This document shows positions 18,571-28,065 of a stretch of DNA of 58,119 bases, piece after piece (the stretch's first letter is position 1; each line of letters starts with the position of its first letter). The notes under the pieces were generated by a model that saw only the letters and a program-made list of their open reading frames with translations, was not told where the DNA came from and did not search any database. Origin of the DNA: Hespellia sp. (GTDB lineage Bacteria > Bacillota > Clostridia > Lachnospirales > Lachnospiraceae); the NCBI GenBank assembly GCA_022790755.1, contig JAAVXR010000061.1, positions 1 to 58,119 on the forward strand, written 5' to 3'. The translations under genes were made by a program, and so were the position numbers.

Positions 18571-18776
18571 GCTCTTTCTCCTGTAAATGTAATTCGTATA
18601 TCCGAGCGATTCACTGTCAGGTGAAAATCTTCCGGAGAGATTTCTATGTATTTCGAAACTGCCAGATATACATCTTTCGTAAATTTTTCTGTCATATCCG
18701 GTGTACAATGCATCCTGTCAGCGATAATCAACGTTCTCAGTCTGTTTTTCGCGATAGTTACGGAAGGTACACTCAT
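18567..18776 (-). CDS. minE: MinE, cell division topological specificity factor
   Basis: 69 residues from the ATG at 18776, six bases after AGGAGGG; an ATG two codons earlier is too close to the site. It is shorter than the typical 80-90 residues but keeps the anti-MinCD region (AKNRLRTLIIADRM) and the C-terminal dimerisation part (VYLAVSKYIEISPEDF). MinE drives MinD off the membrane. The presence of MinE with MinC and MinD argues for an oscillating Min system rather than the DivIVA/MinJ type of Bacillus. Confidence 0.92.
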   Translation of the reverse strand: MSVPSVTIAKNRLRTLIIADRMHCTPDMTEKFTKDVYLAVSKYIEISPEDFHLTVNRSDIRITFTGERA

Positions 18777-18787
18777 TTGCATCCCTC

Positions 18788-19579
18788 CTAATTCCTTTTA
18801 AAGAAAAGAGACATTTTGGACAGAAAACTTTCTGATTTGCAATAATCACGGATTGGAATCTCTTCACCCAGCAACCGTTTGCAGATGTTCTGGTATGCAT
18901 TCCCAGCCAGTCCGTCTGAAGCGTTCAGAGGTTCGCCCTGGTTCGTTGCAATGACGACCTGTTCATCATCGGGGATTACACCTAATAAATGTACCGCCAG
19001 TATTTCCGTGACATCATCCACAGTCATCATATCGCCATGTTTGATCATGTCGATTCGCAGTCGGTTGATTATCAGGTCTGTTTTTCGGATTCCTTCGACT
19101 TCCAAAAGTCCGATAATGCGATCAGCATCCCGAATTGCGGATACTTCCGGCGTAGTTACGACGATGGCTCTGTCAGCGCCGGCTATCGCATTGTGAAATC
19201 CTTGTTCGATTCCGGCAGGACAATCAATGAGAATATAATCAAAATCTTCCCGCATATCGTCGACCAGTTTGCGCATTTGTTCTGGAGAAACCGCTGTTTT
19301 ATCCTTTGTCTGCGCTGAGGGAAGCAGATAAAGCGAAGGAAAACGATTATCACGAATTAATGCCTGTTTTAACCGGCAATTTCCGTCGATTACATCTACG
19401 AGATTATAGACAATGCGGTTTTCCATTCCCATTACGACATCCAGATTGCGCAATCCAAGATCTGTATCTACGACTACAACCTTTTTATCTGCCTGTGACA
19501 AACCTGCCCCTAAGTTCGCTGTCGTCGTTGTTTTGCCAACGCCGCCTTTTCCTGATGTAATCACAATCACTTCGCTCAT
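18788..19579 (-). CDS. minD: MinD, septum-site determining ATPase
   Basis: 263 residues, a ParA/MinD ATPase. The deviant Walker A is SGKGGVGKTTTTANLG (residues 9-24), Walker B DYILIDCPAGIEQGF (around 117) and the C-terminus KMSLFFKRN is an amphipathic membrane-targeting helix. It recruits MinC to the membrane and is displaced by MinE. AGGAGGTACGTAT precedes the ATG. It lies between minC and minE in a tight operon. Confidence 0.97.
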   Translation of the reverse strand: MSEVIVITSGKGGVGKTTTTANLGAGLSQADKKVVVVDTDLGLRNLDVVMGMENRIVYNLVDVIDGNCRLKQALIRDNRFPSLYLLPSAQTKDKTAVSPEQMRKLVDDMREDFDYILIDCPAGIEQGFHNAIAGADRAIVVTTPEVSAIRDADRIIGLLEVEGIRKTDLIINRLRIDMIKHGDMMTVDDVTEILAVHLLGVIPDDEQVVIATNQGEPLNASDGLAGNAYQNICKRLLGEEIPIRDYCKSESFLSKMSLFFKRN

Positions 19580-19622
19580 ATACGTACCTCCTGTGATTTC
19601 TGTTAATCCTTTTATTCCAATA

Positions 19623-20267
19623 TCATTCTATAAGCGGGTCCACATAAATGCGGTGTCCGTCTACAACAGCAATTTTAGGCCCTTGAATAGAGAGACCTTC
19701 CTGATATATGATCTGACGTTTCGCTTCGATTTCACCAATCTTTAATTGTTTGGGCTGCATGGTGAGCGCTACAACGTACGCACTCAGATCTCCCGAAGCA
19801 CCGGCATGTACGGCTCCTCTCAAAGTGCCGACGATGATGACATTTCCATCGGCGATCACTTTTGCCCCCAACTCCACGTCGCCGAGGACAATAACACTGA
19901 GTGTCGATTCCAATGTCTGGTGTCGGCCGAGCGAACCGCGATATATTTGGGCGTCCTGTTTCTGGGGAATGCTGGTGCTGTGTTCCAACAGGCTTTTCCA
20001 ATAGGGCTCATTTTCTCCAGAATAGTTTAACACACATATAATTTCAATCTGTGTCAAATCGGTAATCAACTGCAGAACCTGCTGCTCCTCCTCATCTCCC
20101 AATATGCGGCCGTAAAAAGCAAGCGCCATTTTGGCATTGCCAAAGAACCGGGCGGAATCCAGAAACTTATTGTGCAGCGCTTCCAGAATCTTATCAAAGG
20201 AGGCATCTGCATCCATGTGAAGTTCCAGACAATATTTATTGCTTTTTATTACAACCAGACTCTTCAT
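19623..20267 (-). CDS. minC: MinC, septum-site determining FtsZ inhibitor
   Basis: 214 residues from the ATG at 20267 (AAGGAAAAAGG ahead); a frame extension to 20294 overlaps the mrdA stop and lacks a good site. The C-terminal beta-helix domain is clear: IYRGSLGRHQTLES, VIVLGDVELGAKVIADGNVIIVGTLRG-type repeats and AYVVALTMQPKQLKIG. The N-terminal FtsZ-inhibiting domain is more diverged. It works with MinD to block Z-rings away from midcell. Confidence 0.93.
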   Translation of the reverse strand: MKSLVVIKSNKYCLELHMDADASFDKILEALHNKFLDSARFFGNAKMALAFYGRILGDEEEQQVLQLITDLTQIEIICVLNYSGENEPYWKSLLEHSTSIPQKQDAQIYRGSLGRHQTLESTLSVIVLGDVELGAKVIADGNVIIVGTLRGAVHAGASGDLSAYVVALTMQPKQLKIGEIEAKRQIIYQEGLSIQGPKIAVVDGHRIYVDPLIE

Positions 20268-20286
20268 GGCCTTTTTCCTTTCTGTA

Positions 20287-23163
20287 TCAGTCACCCTGAA
20301 TTGCAGTACCCAATTCAGCGGCAGTACCTGTGATTAACTCGCTGATTTCTTTTGTTTGATATTTACATTGTATAATATCCCGTGCAATTTCCGTCGCATA
20401 AGAAGAACTGTATCCATTTGCGATACGGACAGAAACTGCAATTTCCGGATTGTCTGCCGGCGCATAGCCCACAAATAGCGCGTGGTCTGCGTGCGTCTCA
20501 CTCTGCTGCGCGGTTCCCGTCTTACCGGCTATTGTGATACCACTGACCCCCACGAAGGTGGAAGAACTGCTGACCATATCTTCCATTCCCTGATGGATCA
20601 GATTCCAGGTAGAAGCGGGGATGTCACTCATTTCATTGGTGATCTCCGGTTTATACTCTTTGATCAGTCTTCCGTCAATATCGGTCACTTTGTTTAACAG
20701 CGATAGTTTATGGACGGTACCGGAATTGGCTACGGCCGCTACATAGCGGTTCAATTGAGCCACGGTATAGTTGTGGGTTCCCTGTCCGATCGCCGTCGGC
20801 ACGGAGGCTTCGTCAGAGATTTGCGGAGAGGATTCCGGAATCTCAATACCGGATGTCTCACCAAGCCCGAACGCTTCCGCATATTTTGCAAGTTTTTCGA
20901 CACCACGATCACTGGAGTAAGTCCCTTCTTCATTCAACCCCAATTGATATCCGATTTCGTAGTAGAAGCTATTACAGGACACTTCCAGTGCATTAATGAC
21001 ATTTAGTCCACCGTGGGCTCCCGGATAAATCCAGCATTTTGGATTTGGCTCTACTTTGTCATAGATACCATGGCATTCGAATATAGTATTATCAGTGATG
21101 ATTCCCTCGGTCAATCCGGCAACCGAGGATACCATTTTAAATGTGGAACCCGGTGCAGTTCTTTCCTGTGTAGCGTTATTGTAAAACGGTCTGGAAAGAC
21201 CTGTCACCAGCTGATTATAGTATGCAGAATCCATGGTATTTGCCAAACGATTGTTATCGTATCCAGGATAGGAAACACAGGCCAAAACTTCTCCAGTGTT
21301 GACGTCACTTACGACGGCGGAACCGGTGCAGGGTTCCACGGCGAGCTGGCCGGGAGTAATTTCCAAACGCTGTATTTTATTATAGATCCAAGCGAAAGAG
21401 TCTCCACCGGCGGCAAGTGACTGGTAGGCTTCCTCATCCATAGGAAGGACTTCCTGTTCATATACCATAGCGCAGATTTGCGATCCACTGATACCTCCTG
21501 ATTTTATAAGATATTTATATAAAAGTTTGTCGAAATTACTATCTGAATTCAAATATTCTTCTAAAAATGCAAGAATACTTTCATAAACTTCGTTGGAATC
21601 GGAATATTTCCCTTCGGAGACATAATCACGTAGCTTGGATGTATCCACCCAATTTTGGGAGATTGCATAGTTTAAATACGAATACAGATTGATGGACTCT
21701 TTGGTAGTCCATGCCTGATAGGTCTCGTCTGAGGTGTCGATAGCATCTTGGTTCAAGATTTTGATGGAGCTTGTCAGAAGATCCGAGGAAATATAATTCA
21801 TATATGCCTGCATCTCCAGGGAGAGATCTCTGTATGCAGCCGCGTTTGGATCGCGCAGGTAATTTAACACTTCCTGTGTGGCGCTTTCTTTTCTCTGGGT
21901 GAACGCGGCATAAACTTGCTGTTCCACCGGTTTTGCTTCCTCATCTGAAAAGTGTGTCAGATCTAAAATCTCATTTCCGATAAAGGCAAAGTAGACATCG
22001 TCAATCGGAATGATAATTTCTGTCGCACTGGATGCTGTGGAAGGGTCATAGTTCATGACATTGGTGATTTTAGAAAGCAGAATTCCGGCCAACTTCTCTT
22101 CGATCAGTTGGTAGGTCTGTTCCTGAAGATCTTTGTCAAGCGTGAGATATACATCGTTTCCAGCCTCAGGATCTTTGTTGCTCACCATTTCTGTGACTTT
22201 TCCGACAGAATCTACGTACACGCTGACTTCGCCTTTCGTCCCTTGAAGTGTCTCGTCCAGATATTGTTCGAGTCCGGACTTTCCGACAATGTCTGTCAGA
22301 GAATACTTTTCTTTGATGCCTTTGTCCAAAGCATCGTACTCTTCCTGAGAAATCTTGCCAGTATACCCAATGACAGAAGCGAAGTATTTACTGTCTGTAT
22401 ATCTGCGCAGGGAGTCCTCGGCAATATCCACCCCTTGTAGCTGGTCGATGTTTTCCATGATAGCGGCGACCGTTTCATCACTGACATCGGATGCTAATGT
22501 AGTGGGAATGTATTTCTGATAACTGTTTAATCCAATGGCATACCGTAGATTTACCAGTTTCAAAATATATGGCTTCTCATAGGCTTTCTGATCAATTCCG
22601 TATCCATACACCTCATCGGTACATAGATATTTCATAATGGAATCGGCCGACGCACTCTTCTGCTTTTCTGTCAATTCGTCAATCGTACGTTTTCCGTAAA
22701 CGTCCGCGATGAAACGTAATTTTTGTGTTTCGGAAGACTGATTGAAAGTATAGTTGTCGTGCTTGTCCAATATAATTCCGAAGTCACTGATGACGGAATC
22801 TCCGTTTGACTCTACAATTGCAATAATCTTCTCAAGAATTTCATTGAGAATTTCATTTTTTTCTGCGCGGCTATCGCTGGTGATATTATCTTCGATGGTC
22901 ACAGAGTAGGCCAGTTCATTGTATGCAAGAAGATTGCCATTACGGTCATAGATGTTTCCTCTTGTACCAGATATTGTACGGGTTTTCATAATTTGAAGTT
23001 TGTAGTTATCCAGATAATCCTGTCCTTTTACGATCTGAAGGTAGAATACTCGATTGATCAAAATGGCGAATAGAAAACAGAACGCCACAATCATAACGAA
23101 TAATCTTGATTTGATGATATCGTAAAACATGTCTTTAAGTCTATTAAACAAATTTACTTGCAC
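20287..23163 (-). CDS. mrdA: Class B penicillin-binding protein 2 (elongasome transpeptidase)
   Basis: 958 residues, much longer than the usual 600-700. One membrane span is at residues 20-40, the dimerisation domain is at 50-340 and the transpeptidase domain is at about 612-950 with STFK (S673), SCN (S729) and KTG (K880). The extra length is an insertion of about 245 residues (365-610) between TLDKDLQEQ and GSAVVSDVNTGE. The start is GTG 23163 or TTG 23151; both overlap mreD. It crosslinks peptidoglycan made by RodA and sits between mreD and minC. Confidence 0.95.
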   Translation of the reverse strand: MQVNLFNRLKDMFYDIIKSRLFVMIVAFCFLFAILINRVFYLQIVKGQDYLDNYKLQIMKTRTISGTRGNIYDRNGNLLAYNELAYSVTIEDNITSDSRAEKNEILNEILEKIIAIVESNGDSVISDFGIILDKHDNYTFNQSSETQKLRFIADVYGKRTIDELTEKQKSASADSIMKYLCTDEVYGYGIDQKAYEKPYILKLVNLRYAIGLNSYQKYIPTTLASDVSDETVAAIMENIDQLQGVDIAEDSLRRYTDSKYFASVIGYTGKISQEEYDALDKGIKEKYSLTDIVGKSGLEQYLDETLQGTKGEVSVYVDSVGKVTEMVSNKDPEAGNDVYLTLDKDLQEQTYQLIEEKLAGILLSKITNVMNYDPSTASSATEIIIPIDDVYFAFIGNEILDLTHFSDEEAKPVEQQVYAAFTQRKESATQEVLNYLRDPNAAAYRDLSLEMQAYMNYISSDLLTSSIKILNQDAIDTSDETYQAWTTKESINLYSYLNYAISQNWVDTSKLRDYVSEGKYSDSNEVYESILAFLEEYLNSDSNFDKLLYKYLIKSGGISGSQICAMVYEQEVLPMDEEAYQSLAAGGDSFAWIYNKIQRLEITPGQLAVEPCTGSAVVSDVNTGEVLACVSYPGYDNNRLANTMDSAYYNQLVTGLSRPFYNNATQERTAPGSTFKMVSSVAGLTEGIITDNTIFECHGIYDKVEPNPKCWIYPGAHGGLNVINALEVSCNSFYYEIGYQLGLNEEGTYSSDRGVEKLAKYAEAFGLGETSGIEIPESSPQISDEASVPTAIGQGTHNYTVAQLNRYVAAVANSGTVHKLSLLNKVTDIDGRLIKEYKPEITNEMSDIPASTWNLIHQGMEDMVSSSSTFVGVSGITIAGKTGTAQQSETHADHALFVGYAPADNPEIAVSVRIANGYSSSYATEIARDIIQCKYQTKEISELITGTAAELGTAIQGD

Positions 23164-23680
23164 CCCTTTTTTCTTCCGCGGCTAACTTCCGATTCACAAA
23201 CAGAATCAGCGGATACAAACCAAAGGCCACAATGATAGTATATATGACCTGAGGAACAATAATATGACTGAAAAAATAAAGAAATTGAAATTCGCTTCTC
23301 AAAAGGAATTGGAATAAATACACCAGTATTCCATAAAGCAAGTCACTTCCCCCAATCAGAAGCAGGGGGAGTTTTAGCTCTTCATCAAAGAACAACTGTC
23401 TGGAATAGCCGTTCGCATAGCCAATCACCAGATAAATCAGAGCGTATAATCCAAGAATCGAACCGAATTGAATATCAATGAGCAGTCCCGAAAAAAAACC
23501 AGTCAACATGCCTTCTTTTCTGCCTCTTATGATTCCAATCGCTGCAGTCAAGATGATCATGATATCCGGCTTTACTCTACCCAATTCCAGGGCGGCAAAA
23601 AATGTACACTGTAACAGGAAAAAGAAATAGATCAACAGACCTGTTATCAGTGGTCTTCGAATCTTTATCCAAATTTTCAT
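23144..23680 (-). CDS. mreD: MreD, rod-shape membrane protein
   Basis: 178 residues with five or six hydrophobic helices and the MreD segment RVKPDIMIILTAAIGIIRG (around residues 34-52) followed by GMLTGFFSGLLIDIQFGSILG. It is a membrane component of the elongasome. Its stop codon lies inside the start of mrdA, so translation is probably coupled. Confidence 0.92.
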   Translation of the reverse strand: MKIWIKIRRPLITGLLIYFFFLLQCTFFAALELGRVKPDIMIILTAAIGIIRGRKEGMLTGFFSGLLIDIQFGSILGLYALIYLVIGYANGYSRQLFFDEELKLPLLLIGGSDLLYGILVYLFQFLLRSEFQFLYFFSHIIVPQVIYTIIVAFGLYPLILFVNRKLAAEEKRGASKFV

Positions 23681-23700
23681 AGTTTGTCTTCACACTCCGA

Positions 23701-24648
23701 TCACTCTTCTGTATTCTGGGAATCACCGGAATCGTCAGTGTTTCCAGATTCACCGGAAGGATTCTGATCATCCTGGCTTTTCTGATCTTCCGGGTTCTCA
23801 ATCATATCTGATTTTGTAGTTGTGATAACCAGAACTTCCTGCAAATTCTTGAAATCCACTACCGGGGTAATATATCCAGATCGCGTCAGATTGTTGGCGT
23901 CTACATTGATCTCATTGATGTATCCAACCAAAATTCCCTGTAAATATTTGTCGCTGATATGAGAAGTTACGATCTGCTCTCCCACCGCCACCTCGTTGTC
24001 ATTGTTTTCCAGTTGTTCAAAACGAATCTTCCCGTCAGCCATCAAAGTGAGATCCCCCCGCACCATACACCGGTCGGTTGTAGTGAGGATCATGCTGCTG
24101 ACATTACTTTCATCGTCAATGATGCTGCGCACGGTTGCCCAATGAGGACCAGTCTTTGTCACGATACCAGCGAGTCCACTTCCCGCCATAACATTCATGT
24201 CCACGCGAATACCGTCTGCGCTGCCTTTGTCGATGGTGAACGTACTGAACCAATTACCGGAATCTTTTCCGATCACACGGGCTCCGACTTTCGGATAATC
24301 TGCATAATTCTGATCCAGTTTATAGAGTTCCTGAAGACGCTCCAGTTCATATTTTTCCTGTTGAAGATTATTATTTTCTATAACCAGGGAATCCACTTTT
24401 TCCTGTAGTTTTTTATTTTCTTTTTTCACTTCTTGAAGTGTTTCAAAGTTATCATTCAGATCACTCAACCACATTCCGATCTGATTGATTCCTTTCTGCA
24501 TGGGAATAATGGTGAGATCTGCGATACCGCGAAAAGGTGCTGCCACGAAATCAGAGATCAGAGAAAGTCCCATCATGATAAAGCAGAAGATTGCTAAACC
24601 AACTGCCAGATATCTATTTGCAGAAGAGGCCTGATTTTTCTTTTTCAT
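23701..24648 (-). CDS. mreC: MreC, rod-shape-determining protein
   Basis: 315 residues: one membrane span at about 12-32, a coiled-coil at about 65-105 (leucine/glutamate/lysine rich, KKENKKLQEKVDSL), and the beta-rich MreC core (ARVIGKDSGNWFSTFTIDKG..., GSGLAGIVTKTGPHWATV, SSMILTTTDRCMVRGDL). The C-terminus is a low-complexity acidic tail rich in D, N, S and G (residues about 282-315). MreC scaffolds the elongasome outside the membrane. It is two bases from mreB. Confidence 0.94.
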   Translation of the reverse strand: MKKKNQASSANRYLAVGLAIFCFIMMGLSLISDFVAAPFRGIADLTIIPMQKGINQIGMWLSDLNDNFETLQEVKKENKKLQEKVDSLVIENNNLQQEKYELERLQELYKLDQNYADYPKVGARVIGKDSGNWFSTFTIDKGSADGIRVDMNVMAGSGLAGIVTKTGPHWATVRSIIDDESNVSSMILTTTDRCMVRGDLTLMADGKIRFEQLENNDNEVAVGEQIVTSHISDKYLQGILVGYINEINVDANNLTRSGYITPVVDFKNLQEVLVITTTKSDMIENPEDQKSQDDQNPSGESGNTDDSGDSQNTEE

Positions 24649-24649
24649 A

Positions 24650-25672
24650 CTATCTTAACCACCTATAATCTTCATCCAGCATAGAGTATGCCAGATCGTT
24701 GAATTCTTTTTTCCAAATTATTTTTTTGATCCCCTCAACCGCACAGATGTCAGGATGCTTTGCTTTTGTAACCTTGAGGCCTGTCATCTCGCGCAGATAT
24801 GTATCCAACCCGATTAGATTGGAAAGGCCTCCGGTGAGATAAATCCCTTTTCTTTTGATGATTTTTAGTACATCTGGCGGTGTACGGTCCAGCATGGACA
24901 GAATAGCCCTTGCACATTCTTTCAAAGGTTCCCGTATTGCAGCACGGACGAGACCGATGGGGATCTCTGTCTGCTGTGGAATTCCGGTGATCAAGTTTCT
25001 CCCCACTACTTTCATGGATGCATCATCTTCCTGGTCAAAGACGCCAAATTCTCTGCGTAGAGCTTCCGATGTCAGCTTGCCGATTAAAAAATCCCGATTA
25101 TGTCTCACGAGATTGGCAACCGCGTCATCCAGATATCCTCCTCCGATCTTGACGAGTCGATTCAGTACCATGCCTCCGGAAGAGAGTACCGAGAGCTCGG
25201 TAGCACCTCCACCGAAGTTCGCGATGAAAATTCCCTTTTCCCGAAATACATTCAATCCGAGACCTACTGCATCAGCGATACCGCGTTCCACAATCCGAAC
25301 TTCTTTTGCGCGGGCGGTGGAATGCAGCACCAGATCATAGAACGCCTTTTTCTCCACTTCCGTCACGTCCGTCGGAACGGCGATCACGTATTCGGAACCG
25401 CGCGCAAATTTCTTTTCCGGATTCAGCAAATTTGAAAGCAGATATTGCATATTGTCAAAATGTGAAATGACGCCGTTTTGCATAGGAAAAACAACCTGAA
25501 TGTTTTCAGGCGCTTTTTCATACATCTCATATGCTTCGTCACCGACAGAAAAGATATATTTTTCATCTTTGACGGCAATTACATTCTTCTCTTTCCATAT
25601 TCTGTCATTTTTTCTGTCATATACTTTTATTTCATAGGTGCCTAAATCCAGACCGTATATGTTTCTGGCCAT
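24650..25672 (-). CDS. mreB: MreB-family actin-like cell shape protein
   Basis: 340 residues of the MreB/Mbl actin fold. Phosphate-1 loop GLDLGTYEIKVYD (residues 5-17), FIANFGGGATELSVLSSGG for phosphate-2 and adenosine motif GIYLTGGLSNLIGLDTYL. The sequence is more diverged than Bacillus MreB (for example GTYEIK in place of GTANT), so it may be an MreB-like paralogue. It organises the elongasome on the inner membrane face and is at the head of mreBCD. Confidence 0.9.
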   Translation of the reverse strand: MARNIYGLDLGTYEIKVYDRKNDRIWKEKNVIAVKDEKYIFSVGDEAYEMYEKAPENIQVVFPMQNGVISHFDNMQYLLSNLLNPEKKFARGSEYVIAVPTDVTEVEKKAFYDLVLHSTARAKEVRIVERGIADAVGLGLNVFREKGIFIANFGGGATELSVLSSGGMVLNRLVKIGGGYLDDAVANLVRHNRDFLIGKLTSEALRREFGVFDQEDDASMKVVGRNLITGIPQQTEIPIGLVRAAIREPLKECARAILSMLDRTPPDVLKIIKRKGIYLTGGLSNLIGLDTYLREMTGLKVTKAKHPDICAVEGIKKIIWKKEFNDLAYSMLDEDYRWLR

Positions 25673-25699
25673 ATATTTCCCCCATTTGCTTTTTGTATT

Positions 25700-26404
25700 T
25701 TAAGACAACAGTCCTTTTTCTCCCAGACTGATATATTTATTATCTCCAATAATGATGTGATCTAACAGCTCAATTCCAATTAAATCTCCAGCATCCCGTA
25801 CTTTGCGGGTGATCAGAATGTCTTCCCGGCTGGGAGATGGATCGCCGCTCGGATGATTGTGTAATAAAATAATAGAAACCGCATTTTTCTGAAGGGCTTC
25901 GATGAAGAGTTCTCTTGGGGATACCAGAGATGCATTTACCGTCCCTTTGGAAATGTCGGTCTCACCAATCAGTCTGGTGCGTGTGTTAAATAGCAGAAGT
26001 TTCATGTATTCCTGCTTTTTATGGCGCATGTCTTCCATATAATATTTTGCGATGGAATCCGGGGAGGAAAAGCACAGTCCTTTTCCTGCCGTTGCCTTTG
26101 CAAGCCGTTTGGCAAGTTCGGAAAGGCACAGGATCTGATAGGCCTTCACTTTCCCGATTCCTTTGATCTGCATTAATTGTTCCAGAGTCCAGTGATGAAT
26201 ATTTAAGATCCCTTCCTGTGAAAAAATCGGATACAAAATCTTTTTTGCTAAAGACAGAACATTTTCACCCCTTGTCCCTGAGCGCAGCAGAATTGCGAGC
26301 AATTCGATGTCCGTCAGATGTTCGGGTCCGTACTGTTCACATTTTTCGTAGGGGCGTTCTTCTTCCTTTAGTTGTTTTAAATTTCCTGTGTGTGTAGTAT
26401 TCAT
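25700..26404 (-). CDS. radC: RadC-family JAB/MPN domain protein
   Basis: 234 residues. The N-terminal helix-hairpin-helix region (LEQLMQIKGIGKVKAYQI, about 72-90) is followed by the JAMM metal motif LLHNHPSGDPSPSREDILIT (about 172-191). RadC proteins were named for DNA repair but their role is unresolved. The gene directly precedes mreB, as in many Firmicutes and proteobacteria. No strong ribosome binding site is seen ahead of the ATG. Confidence 0.92.
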   Translation of the reverse strand: MNTTHTGNLKQLKEEERPYEKCEQYGPEHLTDIELLAILLRSGTRGENVLSLAKKILYPIFSQEGILNIHHWTLEQLMQIKGIGKVKAYQILCLSELAKRLAKATAGKGLCFSSPDSIAKYYMEDMRHKKQEYMKLLLFNTRTRLIGETDISKGTVNASLVSPRELFIEALQKNAVSIILLHNHPSGDPSPSREDILITRKVRDAGDLIGIELLDHIIIGDNKYISLGEKGLLS

Positions 26405-26468
26405 ATTTCTGTAACTTCAGACACAATTCAATCTCTATTTTATCATATTCAAAAAAAAGTGTATAGGG

Positions 26469-28065
26469 TTAACCTATTAATTTTCTGTGAACTGCTTCTG
26501 CCACTTTCATGCCGTCCATCGCGGCAGACATGATTCCACCGGCATATCCGGCCCCCTCCCCGCAGGGAAATAATCCATGTATTTCACTTTCCATATCGGA
26601 GTTTCTTAGAATACGAACCGGTGAAGAGGTTCGGCTTTCCACGCCGAAATAAAAGGGCGTCCTCCCTTGCAAATCCTTTGATTTTGTGGTCAAAAGAGCG
26701 GATGCCTTCTTCCAGCGACCCGGCAATCTCTTCCGAAAATAGTCCTCGCAGGTTTGCGAGTTCGCAGGCGCCTTTTGTCTGTGGCTGTATTGCTCCAAAC
26801 TTTGTGGTCTGACGATTTTGGCAGAAATCATCAAAACGTTGTACCGGGATTCTCCCTTTGCCGAGATGATATGCGGTTGTCTCCAGTTGGCGTTGGAAAG
26901 AGATGCCGGCAAGTGGTCCTGATTCCTTGAAGTCTTCCGGAGTTACGGTGACAATCAAAGCACTGTTGGCGTTGCATCCGCCACGATCACTGTAGCTCAT
27001 TCCATTGACCGCAAGACCCCCTTCTTCGGAGGAGGCATTTACCACGTATCCGCCCGGACACATGCAGAAAGAGTAGACTCCTCTCCCATTTGCCAGATTC
27101 GCAGCCACCTTGTAGGAAGCAGGGGGAAGACAATCCCCCCGTGACCTTCCATACTGGGAATAGTCGATCATATCCTGTGGATGTTCTATCCGTAGGCCAA
27201 CGGCGAATGCTTTCGCTTCCATAGGTACTTTCTTTCTGGCAAGAAGCGCGAAAGTGTCTCTTGCGCTGTGTCCAGGAGCAAGAACGACGGCTTGCGTTTG
27301 GATTTGATGGGTCTGATTGACGGTGATGGATTGCAGATAGTTCTCGCTGTTACTCTTCCGAATCTCAAAATCTGTGACCTGGCTTTGAAAACGGATTTCT
27401 CCTCCCATAGTTTGGATAGAATTCCGCATATTTTTTAGAATCTGAACTAAGACATCTGTTCCAATATGAGGTTTATTCTCATACAAAATGGAGGGATCGG
27501 CCCCGTGCTGAACAAAAGTTTCCAACACAAACCGATTCCGGCCGTCTTTATCTTTGACCAGCGTATTTAATTTCCCATCGGAAAATGTTCCTGCGCCACC
27601 CTCGCCAAATTGTACATTGGACGAGGGATTGAGTCTTCCAGTCTGCCAAAAACTTTCCACATCCTGCATTCGTTCTTCCACAGATTTTCCTCGTTCCAAA
27701 AGAATTGGTCGATAACCTTTCGACGCCAGTAGATAGGTACAGAACAAGCCGGCAGGTCCACTTCCGATGATTACAGGCCTCTCTCGAAAGGAAATGGGGC
27801 CATCCAAGGGAACGCGATAAACTCTTTTTTCGATCACCGAAACATTTTCACGGCATCGTTTGAGGATCGCTGATTCTTTCGGCAATTTGACATTTACGGT
27901 GTATACCTCGTATAAATCGGGTTTCTTTCGTGCGTCCAGAGATTTCCGGGAAATCTCCCAGGTGAAAGGCAGGTCTTTCGGCAAATGCAATCGGCGTCGA
28001 ATCTTGGATTCCAGTAGGCATAGATCCTGACCTGGTTTTAATTTCAGTTGGCGGACTTGTAACAT
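26469..28065 (-). pseudogene. FAD-dependent oxidoreductase (COG2509 type) broken by a one-base frameshift
   Basis: From the ATG at 28065 (GGGAGGCAGC ahead), an intact reading frame runs to about position 26646: Rossmann motif PVIIGSGPAGLFCTYLLAS, NVQFGEGGAGTFSDGKL and VLAPGHSARDTF. Near 26646 the frame leaves the family pattern and stops at 26584. The missing C-terminus, GVESRTSSPVRILRN...GLFPCGEGAGYAGGIMSAA, is intact in the next frame and ends at 26469. Removing one C on the minus strand restores a complete protein of about 531 residues. Genuine mutation, sequencing error and recoding cannot be separated from sequence alone. It overlaps the next upstream FAD gene by 22 bases. Confidence 0.85.
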
